Assembly (NCBI GenBank): GCA_949285535.1 | Contig: CASDZP010000016.1 | Location: 1 to 33,812 of the forward strand | Reading direction: 5' to 3' | Source: an uncultured Alistipes sp. | GTDB lineage: Bacteria > Bacteroidota > Bacteroidia > Bacteroidales > Rikenellaceae | Length of the DNA: 33,812 nt | Shown: positions 19,070 to 26,850 of the stretch, one piece after another | Layout of the letters: each line of letters opens with the position of its first letter | Numbering within the stretch: the first letter of the stretch is position 1 | Program-made: the position numbers and the translations under genes | The notes under the pieces: model-generated | Told to the model about the DNA's origin: nothing | Seen by the model: only the letters and a program-made list of their open reading frames with translations | Databases searched by the model: none

Positions 19070-19089
19070 TCACCTCGTCACACGATATA

Positions 19090-19124
19090 TTGAAGCCCGA
19101 CCGAGTAAGGTTCGGGCTTTTTCA
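19090..19124 (+). terminator. Terminator after infC
   Basis: AAGCCCGACC (19093-19102) pairs, with one bulge, with GGTTCGGGCTT (19109-19119), followed by a T-run. Confidence 0.85.
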
Positions 19125-19144
19125 TATATATATACAAAAACAAT

Positions 19145-19181
19145 AAGCCGTCTTTCTGAAACAGATTCAAAAAGACGGCTT
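19145..19181 (-). terminator. Hairpin between infC and bioB, probable bioB terminator
   Basis: AAGCCGTCTTT (19145-19155) pairs perfectly with AAAGACGGCTT (19171-19181). It lies just past the bioB stop on the minus strand; the following U-run is weak. Confidence 0.7.
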
Positions 19182-19204
19182 TACTAATGATAGTGCGCTC
19201 TACC

Positions 19205-20209
19205 CTACTCCTCTTCTTCGGGAACGATTGTGAACCCTGCGGCACGAATCATCTTCAGGTCGTTTTTTATCAGGTCTCCCCCCGTTGTGAGCATGTCGCC
19301 GAGAATAGCGCCGCTCACTCCGCATTTAAGAAGACGGTGTTTGTACTTCGATATGATTGTCTGACCGCCCGCCATCCTTATAACGGCTTTAGGGTTTATC
19401 ACCTTTATTATGGCGAACGATGTCATCACCTCCTCCGCTCTGAGCGGAGCCGCGTTCTGGAGCGGCGTACCCTTAATCGGGTTAAGCACGTTCACAGGGA
19501 TTGAATCCACACCTATCTCACGTAATGTCAACGCCATGTTGACCCTGTCGCGCATCGTCTCGCCCATACCGATGATACCTCCCGAACATACACTCATTCC
19601 CACCTTCTTGGCATTCTTTATCGTCTCGATTTTCTGCTCGGTGGTATGCGTGGTGCATAATGTTTTGAAGAACGACGGAGAACTTTCTATGTTACAATGG
19701 TATCTGGTCACTCCGCTGTCATAAAGACGCTGAAGCTCGTCGAGCGACACCAGTCCGAGCGATGCGCACAGTTTCAGATGCGTATCGTCGATTATCTCCT
19801 CGGCATAATAACACAACTTATCGACCTCGGCGTCGCTAACACTCTTGCCGCTGGTGACAAAAGAGAATCTGCGGATATTGAACGAGTCGTTATATCTTGC
19901 CACCTGCAAGGCTTTGGTGTTGTTTATCAACGGATATATATCTATCGCCGTTTTATAATGTACCGACTGCGCACACCATTTGCAATCCTCCGAGCATCGC
20001 CCCGAACGGGCATTCACTATGGAGCATGTATCGAAATAATTTCCCTGATAATGGGCGCGCAATTCGTCGGCAAGTTTCCAAAGGTTCTCTCTGTTCCTGC
20101 GTTTGGTCAGTTCCAGAGCCTCATTCACGCCGAGAACATAATTCTCGTTTATTATCTTGCTTTTAAGCTCTTCACAGTCAACAAGAGCCGGTTGTTTCTT
20201 TTTTTCCAT
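19205..20209 (-). CDS. bioB: Biotin synthase BioB
   Basis: BioB is a radical-SAM enzyme that inserts sulfur into dethiobiotin. From ATG 20209 (MEKKKQPALVDCEELK) the protein has 334 residues, normal for the family. The radical-SAM cluster motif CSEDCKWC (CxxxCxxC) is preceded by the conserved CSIVNARSG. The YHCNIESSPSFF and CSGGIIGMGET segments and the late RMAGGQ motif fit BioB. The frame is open upstream to 20254 but the extra residues do not look like family sequence. No other biotin genes are adjacent. A -7 box lies at 20338-20345. It converges with infC. Confidence 0.94.
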   Translation of the reverse strand: MEKKKQPALVDCEELKSKIINENYVLGVNEALELTKRRNRENLWKLADELRAHYQGNYFDTCSIVNARSGRCSEDCKWCAQSVHYKTAIDIYPLINNTKALQVARYNDSFNIRRFSFVTSGKSVSDAEVDKLCYYAEEIIDDTHLKLCASLGLVSLDELQRLYDSGVTRYHCNIESSPSFFKTLCTTHTTEQKIETIKNAKKVGMSVCSGGIIGMGETMRDRVNMALTLREIGVDSIPVNVLNPIKGTPLQNAAPLRAEEVMTSFAIIKVINPKAVIRMAGGQTIISKYKHRLLKCGVSGAILGDMLTTGGDLIKNDLKMIRAAGFTIVPEEEE

Positions 20210-20337
20210 TGTCTGTATATTATATCGGCAACAGGTGTCGTCGTTTCTGTGCATAATTTATACCGTCCTCCCCACATACGGGATTGACTTTCGGCATGTA
20301 TATTCAATTACACTGCAAGACAGCCATAAACCGAATA

Positions 20338-20345
20338 CAAAGATA
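20338..20345 (-). promoter_or_regulatory. -7 box of bioB
   Basis: CAAAGATA on the plus strand is TATCTTTG on the minus strand, about 130 bp before the bioB ATG. No convincing -33 box is seen. Between this and 20605 (about 260 bp) no gene or repeat is recognised. Confidence 0.5.
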
Positions 20346-20604
20346 AAAACTTTAACTCTAAATCGAACACCATATATACGACATACACACCTAAAACCGT
20401 ATCATACGCCCCTTGTTTATCCGAACCGAAATCCAAATACACGACAAATCCCGCAATCTGTTTGACACTCAAAAACAAAACGTTTTTATCATCAAAACAA
20501 AATCACCGCAACAAAGTCATGACCATTTTCATACGACTATTGGTAACTCACACGTTAAATTCATTCAAAAACACAGATTTAAAGCCAATTGGAGACACTT
20601 TACC

Positions 20605-20636
20605 TTTGCTTTTTCGAGCTTCATGCAGTATCTTTG
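20605..20636 (+). promoter_or_regulatory. Promoter of the beta-propeller lipoprotein operon
   Basis: TTTG at 20605-20608 and TATCTTTG at 20629-20636 with exactly 20 bp spacing form an ideal Bacteroidota promoter. Confidence 0.85.
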
Positions 20637-20647
20637 CCGCCGAAAAC

Positions 20648-20728
20648 AAACGGAAATATTTTCAACATTCCTCATTAAATATGCCTTAGAGCTGTTTTTA
20701 CAGCGCATATAATTGAAAATCTCCGTTT
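20648..20728 (+). promoter_or_regulatory. Structured leader hairpin ahead of the lipoprotein operon
   Basis: AAACGGA and ATTTTCAA (20648-20665) pair with TTGAAAAT and TCCGTTT (20713-20728). Nested inside are ATGC/GCAT and GCTG-loop-CAGC stems. The leader from the predicted transcription start to ATG 20814 is about 170 nt. No known riboswitch family was recognised. Confidence 0.5.
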
Positions 20729-20813
20729 GAAAAAACACACATATTTCAATCGAAACACATAAAAAAACAATATGTCAAGGAGGACAACCAAAAAATTTTC
20801 AACACATTTTACA

Positions 20814-22859
20814 ATGAAACAATTTTTAACTGCTTTTTGCCTCTCTGTTTCCGTTTTGTTTCTCGCGATCGGATGCGCAAAAGACGACAAGAATTCGAGT
20901 GTCGAGTCCCGTCGCGGCGAGATTTTCATGACGCAGGCAGACTATAACGACAGCAACACCTCTTATATGTTTTCGGACGATGAGGAAGACGCCGTTCTAT
21001 ATAACTCACAGGAGCGCAGTTTTTACGTAAACGCTCCCCTTCAGGTAACCGTCACCTCCGATTTGGAGCTTCGCATGCGCTTCTACTGCGGTCGCGCCAT
21101 AGATGGCGTAACCGTCTGGGCACAGATTCCCGGTTACGACGAACAGTTCAGACTCGCCCGTTTCGAGAAAGTATTGCCCTTTCAGGAGTTCAAACAACAG
21201 ATTCCGTTCACTCTTGACGACAAGCTCTATTACACCCGTTCGGGCAAGATGATAGAGATAATGAAAAACGACCATGTCTCTCCGAGCGACATCAAACTCG
21301 AAATAGAGTGCGAAAGCCCCCTCTACAAACAGCTCACCTCGGTGAAGCCCAAATGGTTTATCTCATTCGGCGATTACCACACGAGCGGCAACCCCAACTG
21401 GGGCAAACTCAAACCCGTACACGCTCGCGAATCGGTCTGCTTCATGCTCAACATCGCGGAGGCATTCAGCACTCCAGAATTCGAGGCTGCACTGAGAAGT
21501 GCCGAAGGTCAGCTCAACGATAACGGACGTGTCATCTCCACCGACGAGATTCTCTCACGCACTTTCAGCCATGGTTCTTTCCTTATGGGTCTTATCTCCG
21601 GCAACACGGCGGTAGCCGGTCTTGGCGGCGGCAGCACATACGGTATTCTCGAAGAGAACTATCTGCAAGCCTACGTTGACGACACCTCTGTCAGCGACAT
21701 CCCCTTCCATGAGTTCGCACACTGCCTCGGTTACTCTCACAACGGTAACATGACCTACTACGGCTCGACAGGTTATCCCCCCATCTGCATAAAGGTCTTC
21801 AACGAACTCGGCAAAGCCAAACGACTTCCCATATACTCCCGCCGTTTTCTCGGCACGAGAGTAAACAAACACGACCAGCTCAACAAAGCAGCCAAATATG
21901 TTCCCTCTTGGTACATCATCGAGGACCCCGAACTCGACGCCATTGACGGAGGTCTCAATCCCGCGCCCCAGGGTCAGACCGACCTCGCAGGCAAGGAGGG
22001 CGAACCGCTGAACTTCACTATCGGCTGGCAGGATCTCCCCAACGCCTCAAAAGCAACCTTTACACCGAAGGACATCTGCCTCTACGGCAACACCCTATAT
22101 GTTGTCAACGACGCCGCCAACAACAATTCTCTCGAAGTATTCGACCTGTCGAACGGCGTAAAACACGTCAAGACCATAAGAAGCTGGAACGGCGGTCCCG
22201 TCACCTCGTTCAACCGAGTGACAGGCGTTACCCGTGCAAACGGAAAACTTTACGTGACCACAATGGACAGCCGCACGCTGGTATTCGACGCCGAAACCTA
22301 TCAGTACATGACCTGCATCGGTAACGGCAACTGGGGCGAAAATCCAGGTCAGACCGTTCACGCGTTCGACGTAGAGGTTGCTCACGGCATCGTCTTCATA
22401 AGAGACAAACGAAAACTCGTCTTCTGCATCGAAAACGACATGGTGGCAGAACAGACACCATACGTATATGGACGAAGCGCCAATCTGGTGGAATACCAGT
22501 TTACCGCAGCAGGCGTCGATTTCGACCGTGAGGGCAAAGTTTACACCACGCATCAGCAACAGAACAAAATCGACGTCTTCAAGATTGAAGATTTGAGAAT
22601 GAGAAACGACAACGCACCGTTATACACAATCAAACTTAACGGTTCTCCGTTGGATGTGGCGTTCCACGAAAACAGAATGTTCGTCTCGTTCACGGGCGGC
22701 AAACTATGCGAAATCAACCCCGAGACAGGTGCCGTGATAAAAGACTTGTCAGGTGACTACACCAAGGGTATCGAAAAGATGACCTCTGCCAGAGGAACCA
22801 TCGTCTTCATAAACAGAAACGACGGAACCATCAGAGCCATGGACATAAACAATCTTTAA
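20814..22859 (+). CDS. Lipoprotein with metzincin-type zinc motif and C-terminal beta-propeller
   Basis: From ATG 20814 the protein has about 681 residues. A lipoprotein signal ends FLAIGC, followed by AKDDKN, an acidic/Lys pattern typical of Bacteroidota surface-exposed lipoproteins. HEFAHCLGYSH near residues 299-309 fits the metzincin zinc site HExxHxxGxxH, so the middle is probably a metallopeptidase. From about residue 400 the repeats GNTLYVVND, NGKLYVTTMDS and YMTCIGNGNWG form an NHL/YVTN-like beta-propeller. The frame is open to 20772, but the lipobox favours 20814. The next gene (34 bp on) encodes a related propeller lipoprotein. Protease activity and substrate are inferred, not shown. 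Confidence 0.75.
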   Translation: MKQFLTAFCLSVSVLFLAIGCAKDDKNSSVESRRGEIFMTQADYNDSNTSYMFSDDEEDAVLYNSQERSFYVNAPLQVTVTSDLELRMRFYCGRAIDGVTVWAQIPGYDEQFRLARFEKVLPFQEFKQQIPFTLDDKLYYTRSGKMIEIMKNDHVSPSDIKLEIECESPLYKQLTSVKPKWFISFGDYHTSGNPNWGKLKPVHARESVCFMLNIAEAFSTPEFEAALRSAEGQLNDNGRVISTDEILSRTFSHGSFLMGLISGNTAVAGLGGGSTYGILEENYLQAYVDDTSVSDIPFHEFAHCLGYSHNGNMTYYGSTGYPPICIKVFNELGKAKRLPIYSRRFLGTRVNKHDQLNKAAKYVPSWYIIEDPELDAIDGGLNPAPQGQTDLAGKEGEPLNFTIGWQDLPNASKATFTPKDICLYGNTLYVVNDAANNNSLEVFDLSNGVKHVKTIRSWNGGPVTSFNRVTGVTRANGKLYVTTMDSRTLVFDAETYQYMTCIGNGNWGENPGQTVHAFDVEVAHGIVFIRDKRKLVFCIENDMVAEQTPYVYGRSANLVEYQFTAAGVDFDREGKVYTTHQQQNKIDVFKIEDLRMRNDNAPLYTIKLNGSPLDVAFHENRMFVSFTGGKLCEINPETGAVIKDLSGDYTKGIEKMTSARGTIVFINRNDGTIRAMDINNL

Positions 22860-22893
22860 ACGATAGTGAAACGACATTCAAAAAGAATATAAC

Positions 22894-24066
22894 ATGACCA
22901 CATCATTCAAATATTTTATCATATCGTCAGTAGCTCTGTTATTGAGCGGTTGCTCTCTCTTCAACAAAAAGGATAAAGAGGATTTGGGCAACTACAAGAG
23001 TTATTGGTATTACTATTATGAAGCGACCGACGTTCTCGACGGAACAGCCATAGGTGTTGACACCGAAGGCTGGGTGCCCAGAGGCATCTGCATCAGCGGC
23101 GACACCCTCTTTGTCGGTAACAACAAGGACGGCGAACGCTCGGTGGTACTGCTCGACAAGAACACCCTTGCCCACATAGCCACTATCGACAGCTGGGTAA
23201 ACGGCAGCGACGTTCTCGACTTCAGCGGCTCGACGATAGAGTCGCTTCAGTCCGACGGACAGAAACTCTACGTATGCCGAAACAACTCTATCATAGACGT
23301 ATTCGAGCTTCCCTCGCTCAAATACATCACCCGTGTCGGTGACGGCAACTGGGGCACGCAGAAGTACCGCATCTTCCAGCCTCAGTCGATATGTGTAAAC
23401 GACGGCTGGCTCATATCCCGCGAGAAGAACAGATACTGCTCGCACATGACAAGTGCCATGATTGAAGGAACATTCCAGAACGTACCCTTCTTCGCAAGAA
23501 CAAACACAATCGACAGCAACAACGGTTTCGTACAGAGCCAGATGGTTGTTGACACTTGCGGCGAGAAGATACTCGCAACCGATTTCACGAAAAAGATTGT
23601 CACCATCGACATGGGTAATGTCAATAAAGCGCTCGACGGTTCATACGACGCGATTTTTGCCGATGAGGGTGTCAACATACAGACCTCGTTCACACCGATA
23701 GGCATCGCCCTGAACAACGAGAGAATGTTCATCAGCGAACTGAACGGCAACAACGGCAAGATACACATCTACGACCGTGCACAGAAAGAGTTTGTCAACA
23801 CACTCGGCGCTGTCAAAGGTTTCACGTTCAAGCGTCCAGAACACCTTGCCATGAGCAACGACCACATCTTCGTGACCGACTACAACGCCAAACGACTTGT
23901 ACGTCTGACCGTCTATAAGACCGAGATTCGCGAATACGAAGAGCTCTCGCCCGACCTTGTAATCGTTACAACCGATACTCCCGCTACCGAAAAGGCGACT
24001 TACGCCAACGGGAAACGAACATTAGTCATAAATACACGTACTCACGAGGTCGTAAGCGAATACTAA
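22894..24066 (+). CDS. Beta-propeller lipoprotein, paralogue of the preceding propeller domain
   Basis: The 390-residue protein has a lipoprotein signal (VALLLSGC, followed by SLFNKKDKED). Repeats of the form GDTLFVGNN, GQKLYVCRNN, NERMFISELNG and NDHIFVTDYN indicate a beta-propeller. The phrase YITRVGDGNWG closely parallels YMTCIGNGNWG in the upstream protein, so the two propellers share ancestry, but the metzincin part is missing here. It begins 34 bp after the upstream stop and ends before a double terminator, so the pair forms an operon. A role as a surface binding or scaffold subunit is inferred. The specific function is unknown. Confidence 0.72.
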   Translation: MTTSFKYFIISSVALLLSGCSLFNKKDKEDLGNYKSYWYYYYEATDVLDGTAIGVDTEGWVPRGICISGDTLFVGNNKDGERSVVLLDKNTLAHIATIDSWVNGSDVLDFSGSTIESLQSDGQKLYVCRNNSIIDVFELPSLKYITRVGDGNWGTQKYRIFQPQSICVNDGWLISREKNRYCSHMTSAMIEGTFQNVPFFARTNTIDSNNGFVQSQMVVDTCGEKILATDFTKKIVTIDMGNVNKALDGSYDAIFADEGVNIQTSFTPIGIALNNERMFISELNGNNGKIHIYDRAQKEFVNTLGAVKGFTFKRPEHLAMSNDHIFVTDYNAKRLVRLTVYKTEIREYEELSPDLVIVTTDTPATEKATYANGKRTLVINTRTHEVVSEY

Positions 24067-24081
24067 AAGTTCACTTTCACA

Positions 24082-24148
24082 AAAAGAGAGCACGAACTCT
24101 CTTTTAAAGATAAATCCCCGTCAGAATATGCTCTGACGGGGATTTTTA
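24082..24148 (+). terminator. Tandem terminators after the propeller lipoprotein operon
   Basis: A first hairpin, AAAAGAGAG (24082-24090) with CTCTCTTTT (24097-24105), is followed by a perfect 14-bp stem, AAATCCCCGTCAGA (24112-24125) with TCTGACGGGGATTT (24132-24145), and a T-run. Confidence 0.9.
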
Positions 24149-24227
24149 CATATATATGTATTCGAGAAATTACACTGGTTTTCAGTGTTTTCATAATTTT
24201 ATCACATCTGCCTTACATCAAACTGCA

Positions 24228-25229
24228 TTATTCCCGATTCATAAACCCGATTGTCTCCTTTACCGCCTCATTAAAAGCCGTATTTTGTCCCGGTACCGTT
24301 ATGAACAGATGTACAGCCTCGGGATACTCCACTCTTACGGCATCCACTCCGAGCGAAACAATTCTGTCTGCAAACTCTTTACCTTGGTCGGCGAGAATGT
24401 CGCGTCCCGCCGCTATCAGTAGCATACGAGGAAGTTGTTTCAGAACCTCATCTTTCGCACATGACGGAGATATTTCTTCATTTGCGGCTTGTTCCGAAGA
24501 GATATAACTTTGATTGAATGCCTCCATCAAATCTCCGTCGAGTCCAAAACCTTTACCATACTTTATCCACGATTGAGAACCGTCGTTCCACGCTTTTGTC
24601 ACGGGATAGAACAGCAACAACCCCGATATGTCGCCTTTTTTCATTCGCAAGACGGAAGCGATGGCAAGATTTCCGCCCGAACTGTCACCTCCCACAAAGA
24701 CACTATTTGCAGAGCAACCCCATTTTTCGGCATTTTCTAAAGCAAACCTTATTGCCTCCTCGCAATCATCGAGAGGAATCGGATAGGGATATTCGGGAGC
24801 CAAACGGTAGTCCACTGCCAATACGCTTACTTCACCTGACGAACAGATTTCACCGCAAAATTTTGCGCAACTGTTCAAACCGCCAATCGTCCAGCCGCCA
24901 CCGTGCAGATATATAAGCAACGGCTTATTCCCGACATTTGTCTCTGTATTGGTATATAAACGTGTATTTGAGGTAGGATATGTCACTTTTACATTAGAAG
25001 GATATACAGGTTGGGTGTTTCGCGCATTTCTCACCCGCTCCAACTCTTCAGTATCTCCATTAATGGCGGCAATGATAGCGTTGCGTTGCTTAGGTTGCAG
25101 TTCCGTTCCCATTTTCACGAGGAAATCGTCCGCCTCTTTCTTCATCAGAGAATCTTTCGATTCACAGGCATAGAACAAACCTACAAAAATTACCGCTATT
25201 ACAATCTTTACATTCATTTTATATAACAT
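24228..25229 (-). CDS. Lipoprotein alpha/beta hydrolase (HSL-type esterase)
   Basis: The 333-residue protein belongs to the alpha/beta-hydrolase-3 (hormone-sensitive lipase-like) group. It has the oxyanion motif HGGGW at residue 109, nucleophile motif GDSSGG (Ser 183), likely acid Asp 277 in AGRDILADQG, and likely His 307 in AVHLF. A lipoprotein signal ends VGLFYAC, followed by ESKDS, so it is predicted to be membrane-anchored, perhaps surface-exposed. Starts at 25229 and 25217 are both possible and both leave the lipobox intact. Family members hydrolyse short-chain or acetyl esters; the substrate here is unknown. The gene stands alone, convergent with the propeller operon. Confidence 0.85.
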   Translation of the reverse strand: MLYKMNVKIVIAVIFVGLFYACESKDSLMKKEADDFLVKMGTELQPKQRNAIIAAINGDTEELERVRNARNTQPVYPSNVKVTYPTSNTRLYTNTETNVGNKPLLIYLHGGGWTIGGLNSCAKFCGEICSSGEVSVLAVDYRLAPEYPYPIPLDDCEEAIRFALENAEKWGCSANSVFVGGDSSGGNLAIASVLRMKKGDISGLLLFYPVTKAWNDGSQSWIKYGKGFGLDGDLMEAFNQSYISSEQAANEEISPSCAKDEVLKQLPRMLLIAAGRDILADQGKEFADRIVSLGVDAVRVEYPEAVHLFITVPGQNTAFNEAVKETIGFMNRE

Positions 25230-25578
25230 AACAATATTACATCAGTTATCCGCATACACAAAACACCTTTACAAACTTCTAATATTTTCAAAGTCTATCA
25301 AGAAGTCTAAAAGTAACAGAGAGCAACAAAATAACGATAATACCATATCTTGTTACGTCTCATTTTTCAAAATGATTATAAACAAACATTGACAAATGTA
25401 CTGAAAAAGCATAAAAAAGGCTCTTCGATTTTCATAAATAAGCCTTATTTCATCAATCTTCAACGAATATTGTACTGTAACTTGATTTACAAGCAGTCAT
25501 ATTTTTATTCTGACAATCAAATAAATGTATCCAATACAAAATAAATGTACCTTTACCTTATAAAACAGAGTATATAGT

Positions 25579-25669
25579 ACAGAATACAGAGCACAGAGCA
25601 CAGAGCACAGAGCACAGAGCACAGAACACAGAACACAGAACACAGAGCACAGAATACAGAATACAGAGA
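25579..25669. repeat. Heptanucleotide tandem array (13 units)
   Basis: Thirteen 7-bp units run head to tail: ACAGAAT once, ACAGAGC five times, ACAGAAC three times, ACAGAGC once, ACAGAAT twice, ACAGAGA once. The minus-strand open frame across it is low-complexity and is not considered a gene. Bases 25230-25578 before it are AT-rich with nothing recognised. Confidence 0.95.
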
Positions 25670-25713
25670 ATCTAAAAAACGAGAAACAGAAGACGATACG
25701 AATTTACGATATT

Positions 25714-25812
25714 GACTTCGTAAAAGGTAATGAGCCAAATGAATATGACATGGTCAAAAGGGGCTGTGCCCCCGAGGGACAAAGTAACGCCGTCGGCAGA
25801 CCCCTCGGATAG
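25714..25812 (+). mobile_element. Dispersed repeat element, copy C (internally deleted)
   Basis: GACTTC at 25714, TAATGAGCCAAATG, GACATGGTCAAAAGGGGC and the CAGACCCCTCGGA end are present. About 20 bp spanning CTCGTTTTG and the first half of the 11-bp hairpin are missing, so the element is 99 bp. A 12-nt linker joins it to the FKBP palindrome. Confidence 0.85.
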
Positions 25813-25894
25813 TTCAATCGACAACAATCAGGCTTTGTACTTCGATGTTCAACTTCTCGATGTCAAGAAAGCCAAAGAGGTAGAAACCAAATAG
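25730..25894 (+). other. Fused 54-codon ORF: element mini-ORF joined to a copied FKBP C-terminus
   Basis: ATG at 25730 opens a frame through element C, the linker and the inverted copy. It ends at a copy of the FKBP stop codon and reproduces the last 22-23 residues of that protein (NQALYFDVQLLDVKKAKEV and on). The only base substitution in the copied codons is CAG to CAA, which is silent. No promoter is seen. Expression is doubtful; it may be fortuitous. Confidence 0.3.
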
Positions 25895-26033
25895 CTTTAT
25901 ATAAGCTCATAAAAAATGCCAGATATTGATTTATCTGGCATTTTTTTATGAGCTTATATAAAGCTATTTGGTTTCTACCTCTTTGGCTTTCTTGACATCG
26001 AGAAGCTGAACATCGAAGTACAAAGCCTGATTG
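25825..26033. repeat. Long palindrome: inverted copy of the FKBP gene 3' end (locus C)
   Basis: The copy 25825-25925 (101 nt) and native 25932-26033 (102 nt) are reverse complements with one substitution and one A-run indel, around a 6-nt loop. The native arm holds the last 23 FKBP codons, the stop and the terminator. Confidence 0.97.
25911..25947. terminator. Bidirectional terminator at the palindrome centre
   Basis: TGCCAGATA (25917-25925) and TATCTGGCA (25932-25940) form a stem with a T-run on either strand. It serves the FKBP gene on the minus strand and any transcript leaving element C on the plus strand. Confidence 0.88.
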
Positions 26034-26674
26034 CCGCCGATGGGACCTGAGCCGTATTCGCCGTAAGCCAATTCTGAAGGAATCCACAGTTTGATATGAC
26101 CACCTTTACCGATAAGCTGCATACCTTCCTGCCATCCGAGAATCACTCTGTTAAGAGTGAATGTTGCGGGTTCGCCTCTTTTTATTGATGAATCGAAGAT
26201 TTCACCGTTTGAGAGTTTACCTTCATAATCTACCACTACCGTATCTGCTGCGAGGGGGCGGAGATTTGCGTCACCTTCGTTTTCGATAACATAAACGATA
26301 CCTGAGGCTGTAACCTGCGCACCTTTTTCTTTCTTTGCCTCATCGAGGAATTTCGCGCTGTTGCTCTTATTGCGGGCGGGGATTGTAACCATGATGTAAT
26401 TCTGCATGGTTTCACCTGCTTCCTGGGGAGATATCTGTGTATCTTTTCCTGTCAGAACGTCGTTAAGACCACCTGCAACGATAGCGGGGTTAATATCTTC
26501 TGTTGAAAAGCCCCACTGTCTCAACTGGTTTCCCATAGAGACGCCGATGGCATAAGAGAGAGAATCGCTTGCTGTTTCGATTTTGGTTGAGACACCGTTC
26601 GAAGCGTTGCCGCAAGCAGAGATGGTTGCGATTGCAGCGAACGATACCGCAGCCAATGAGATTAATTTTTTCAT
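25964..26674 (-). CDS. FKBP-type peptidyl-prolyl isomerase lipoprotein
   Basis: The 236-residue protein has a lipoprotein signal ending TISAC, an N-terminal FKBP dimerisation-type helical region (DSLSYAIGVSMGNQLRQWG), and a C-terminal FKBP domain (VDYEGKLSNGEIFDSS, GWQEGMQLIGKGGHIKLWIP, LAYGEYGSG). It is a Mip/FklB-like foldase expected in the cell envelope. Start set at ATG 26674, because the upstream in-frame start at 26707 is TTG and would bury the signal peptide. A possible -7 box (TATTTTTG on the minus strand) is at 26763-26770. Its 3' end is duplicated in inverted form beyond the terminator. Confidence 0.92.
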   Translation of the reverse strand: MKKLISLAAVSFAAIATISACGNASNGVSTKIETASDSLSYAIGVSMGNQLRQWGFSTEDINPAIVAGGLNDVLTGKDTQISPQEAGETMQNYIMVTIPARNKSNSAKFLDEAKKEKGAQVTASGIVYVIENEGDANLRPLAADTVVVDYEGKLSNGEIFDSSIKRGEPATFTLNRVILGWQEGMQLIGKGGHIKLWIPSELAYGEYGSGPIGGNQALYFDVQLLDVKKAKEVETK

Positions 26675-26850
26675 GATGAATAAAATATGTTTGGTTATTG
26701 TTTTCAATAAACAAGAAACGGATATGCGGATAATTTTATTTTTCGCACATTGTTTCCGGATGCAAAAATAAAAATATTTTTCACAATTAGCCTCAACAGC
26801 GGCTGTTTATTTGGAGTCCGGCATCAAAGTTTTTCTGTTCACTACGAGTC

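Noticed and set aside
25553..25738. Open frame on the minus strand across the heptanucleotide array (Cys/Leu/Val/Phe-rich)
   Set aside because: It is produced by translating the 7-bp tandem repeat, has no start context and no family resemblance.
26684..26691. TATGTTTG on the plus strand as a promoter
   Set aside because: It faces into the gap before the AddB-like gene, with no plus-strand gene downstream.
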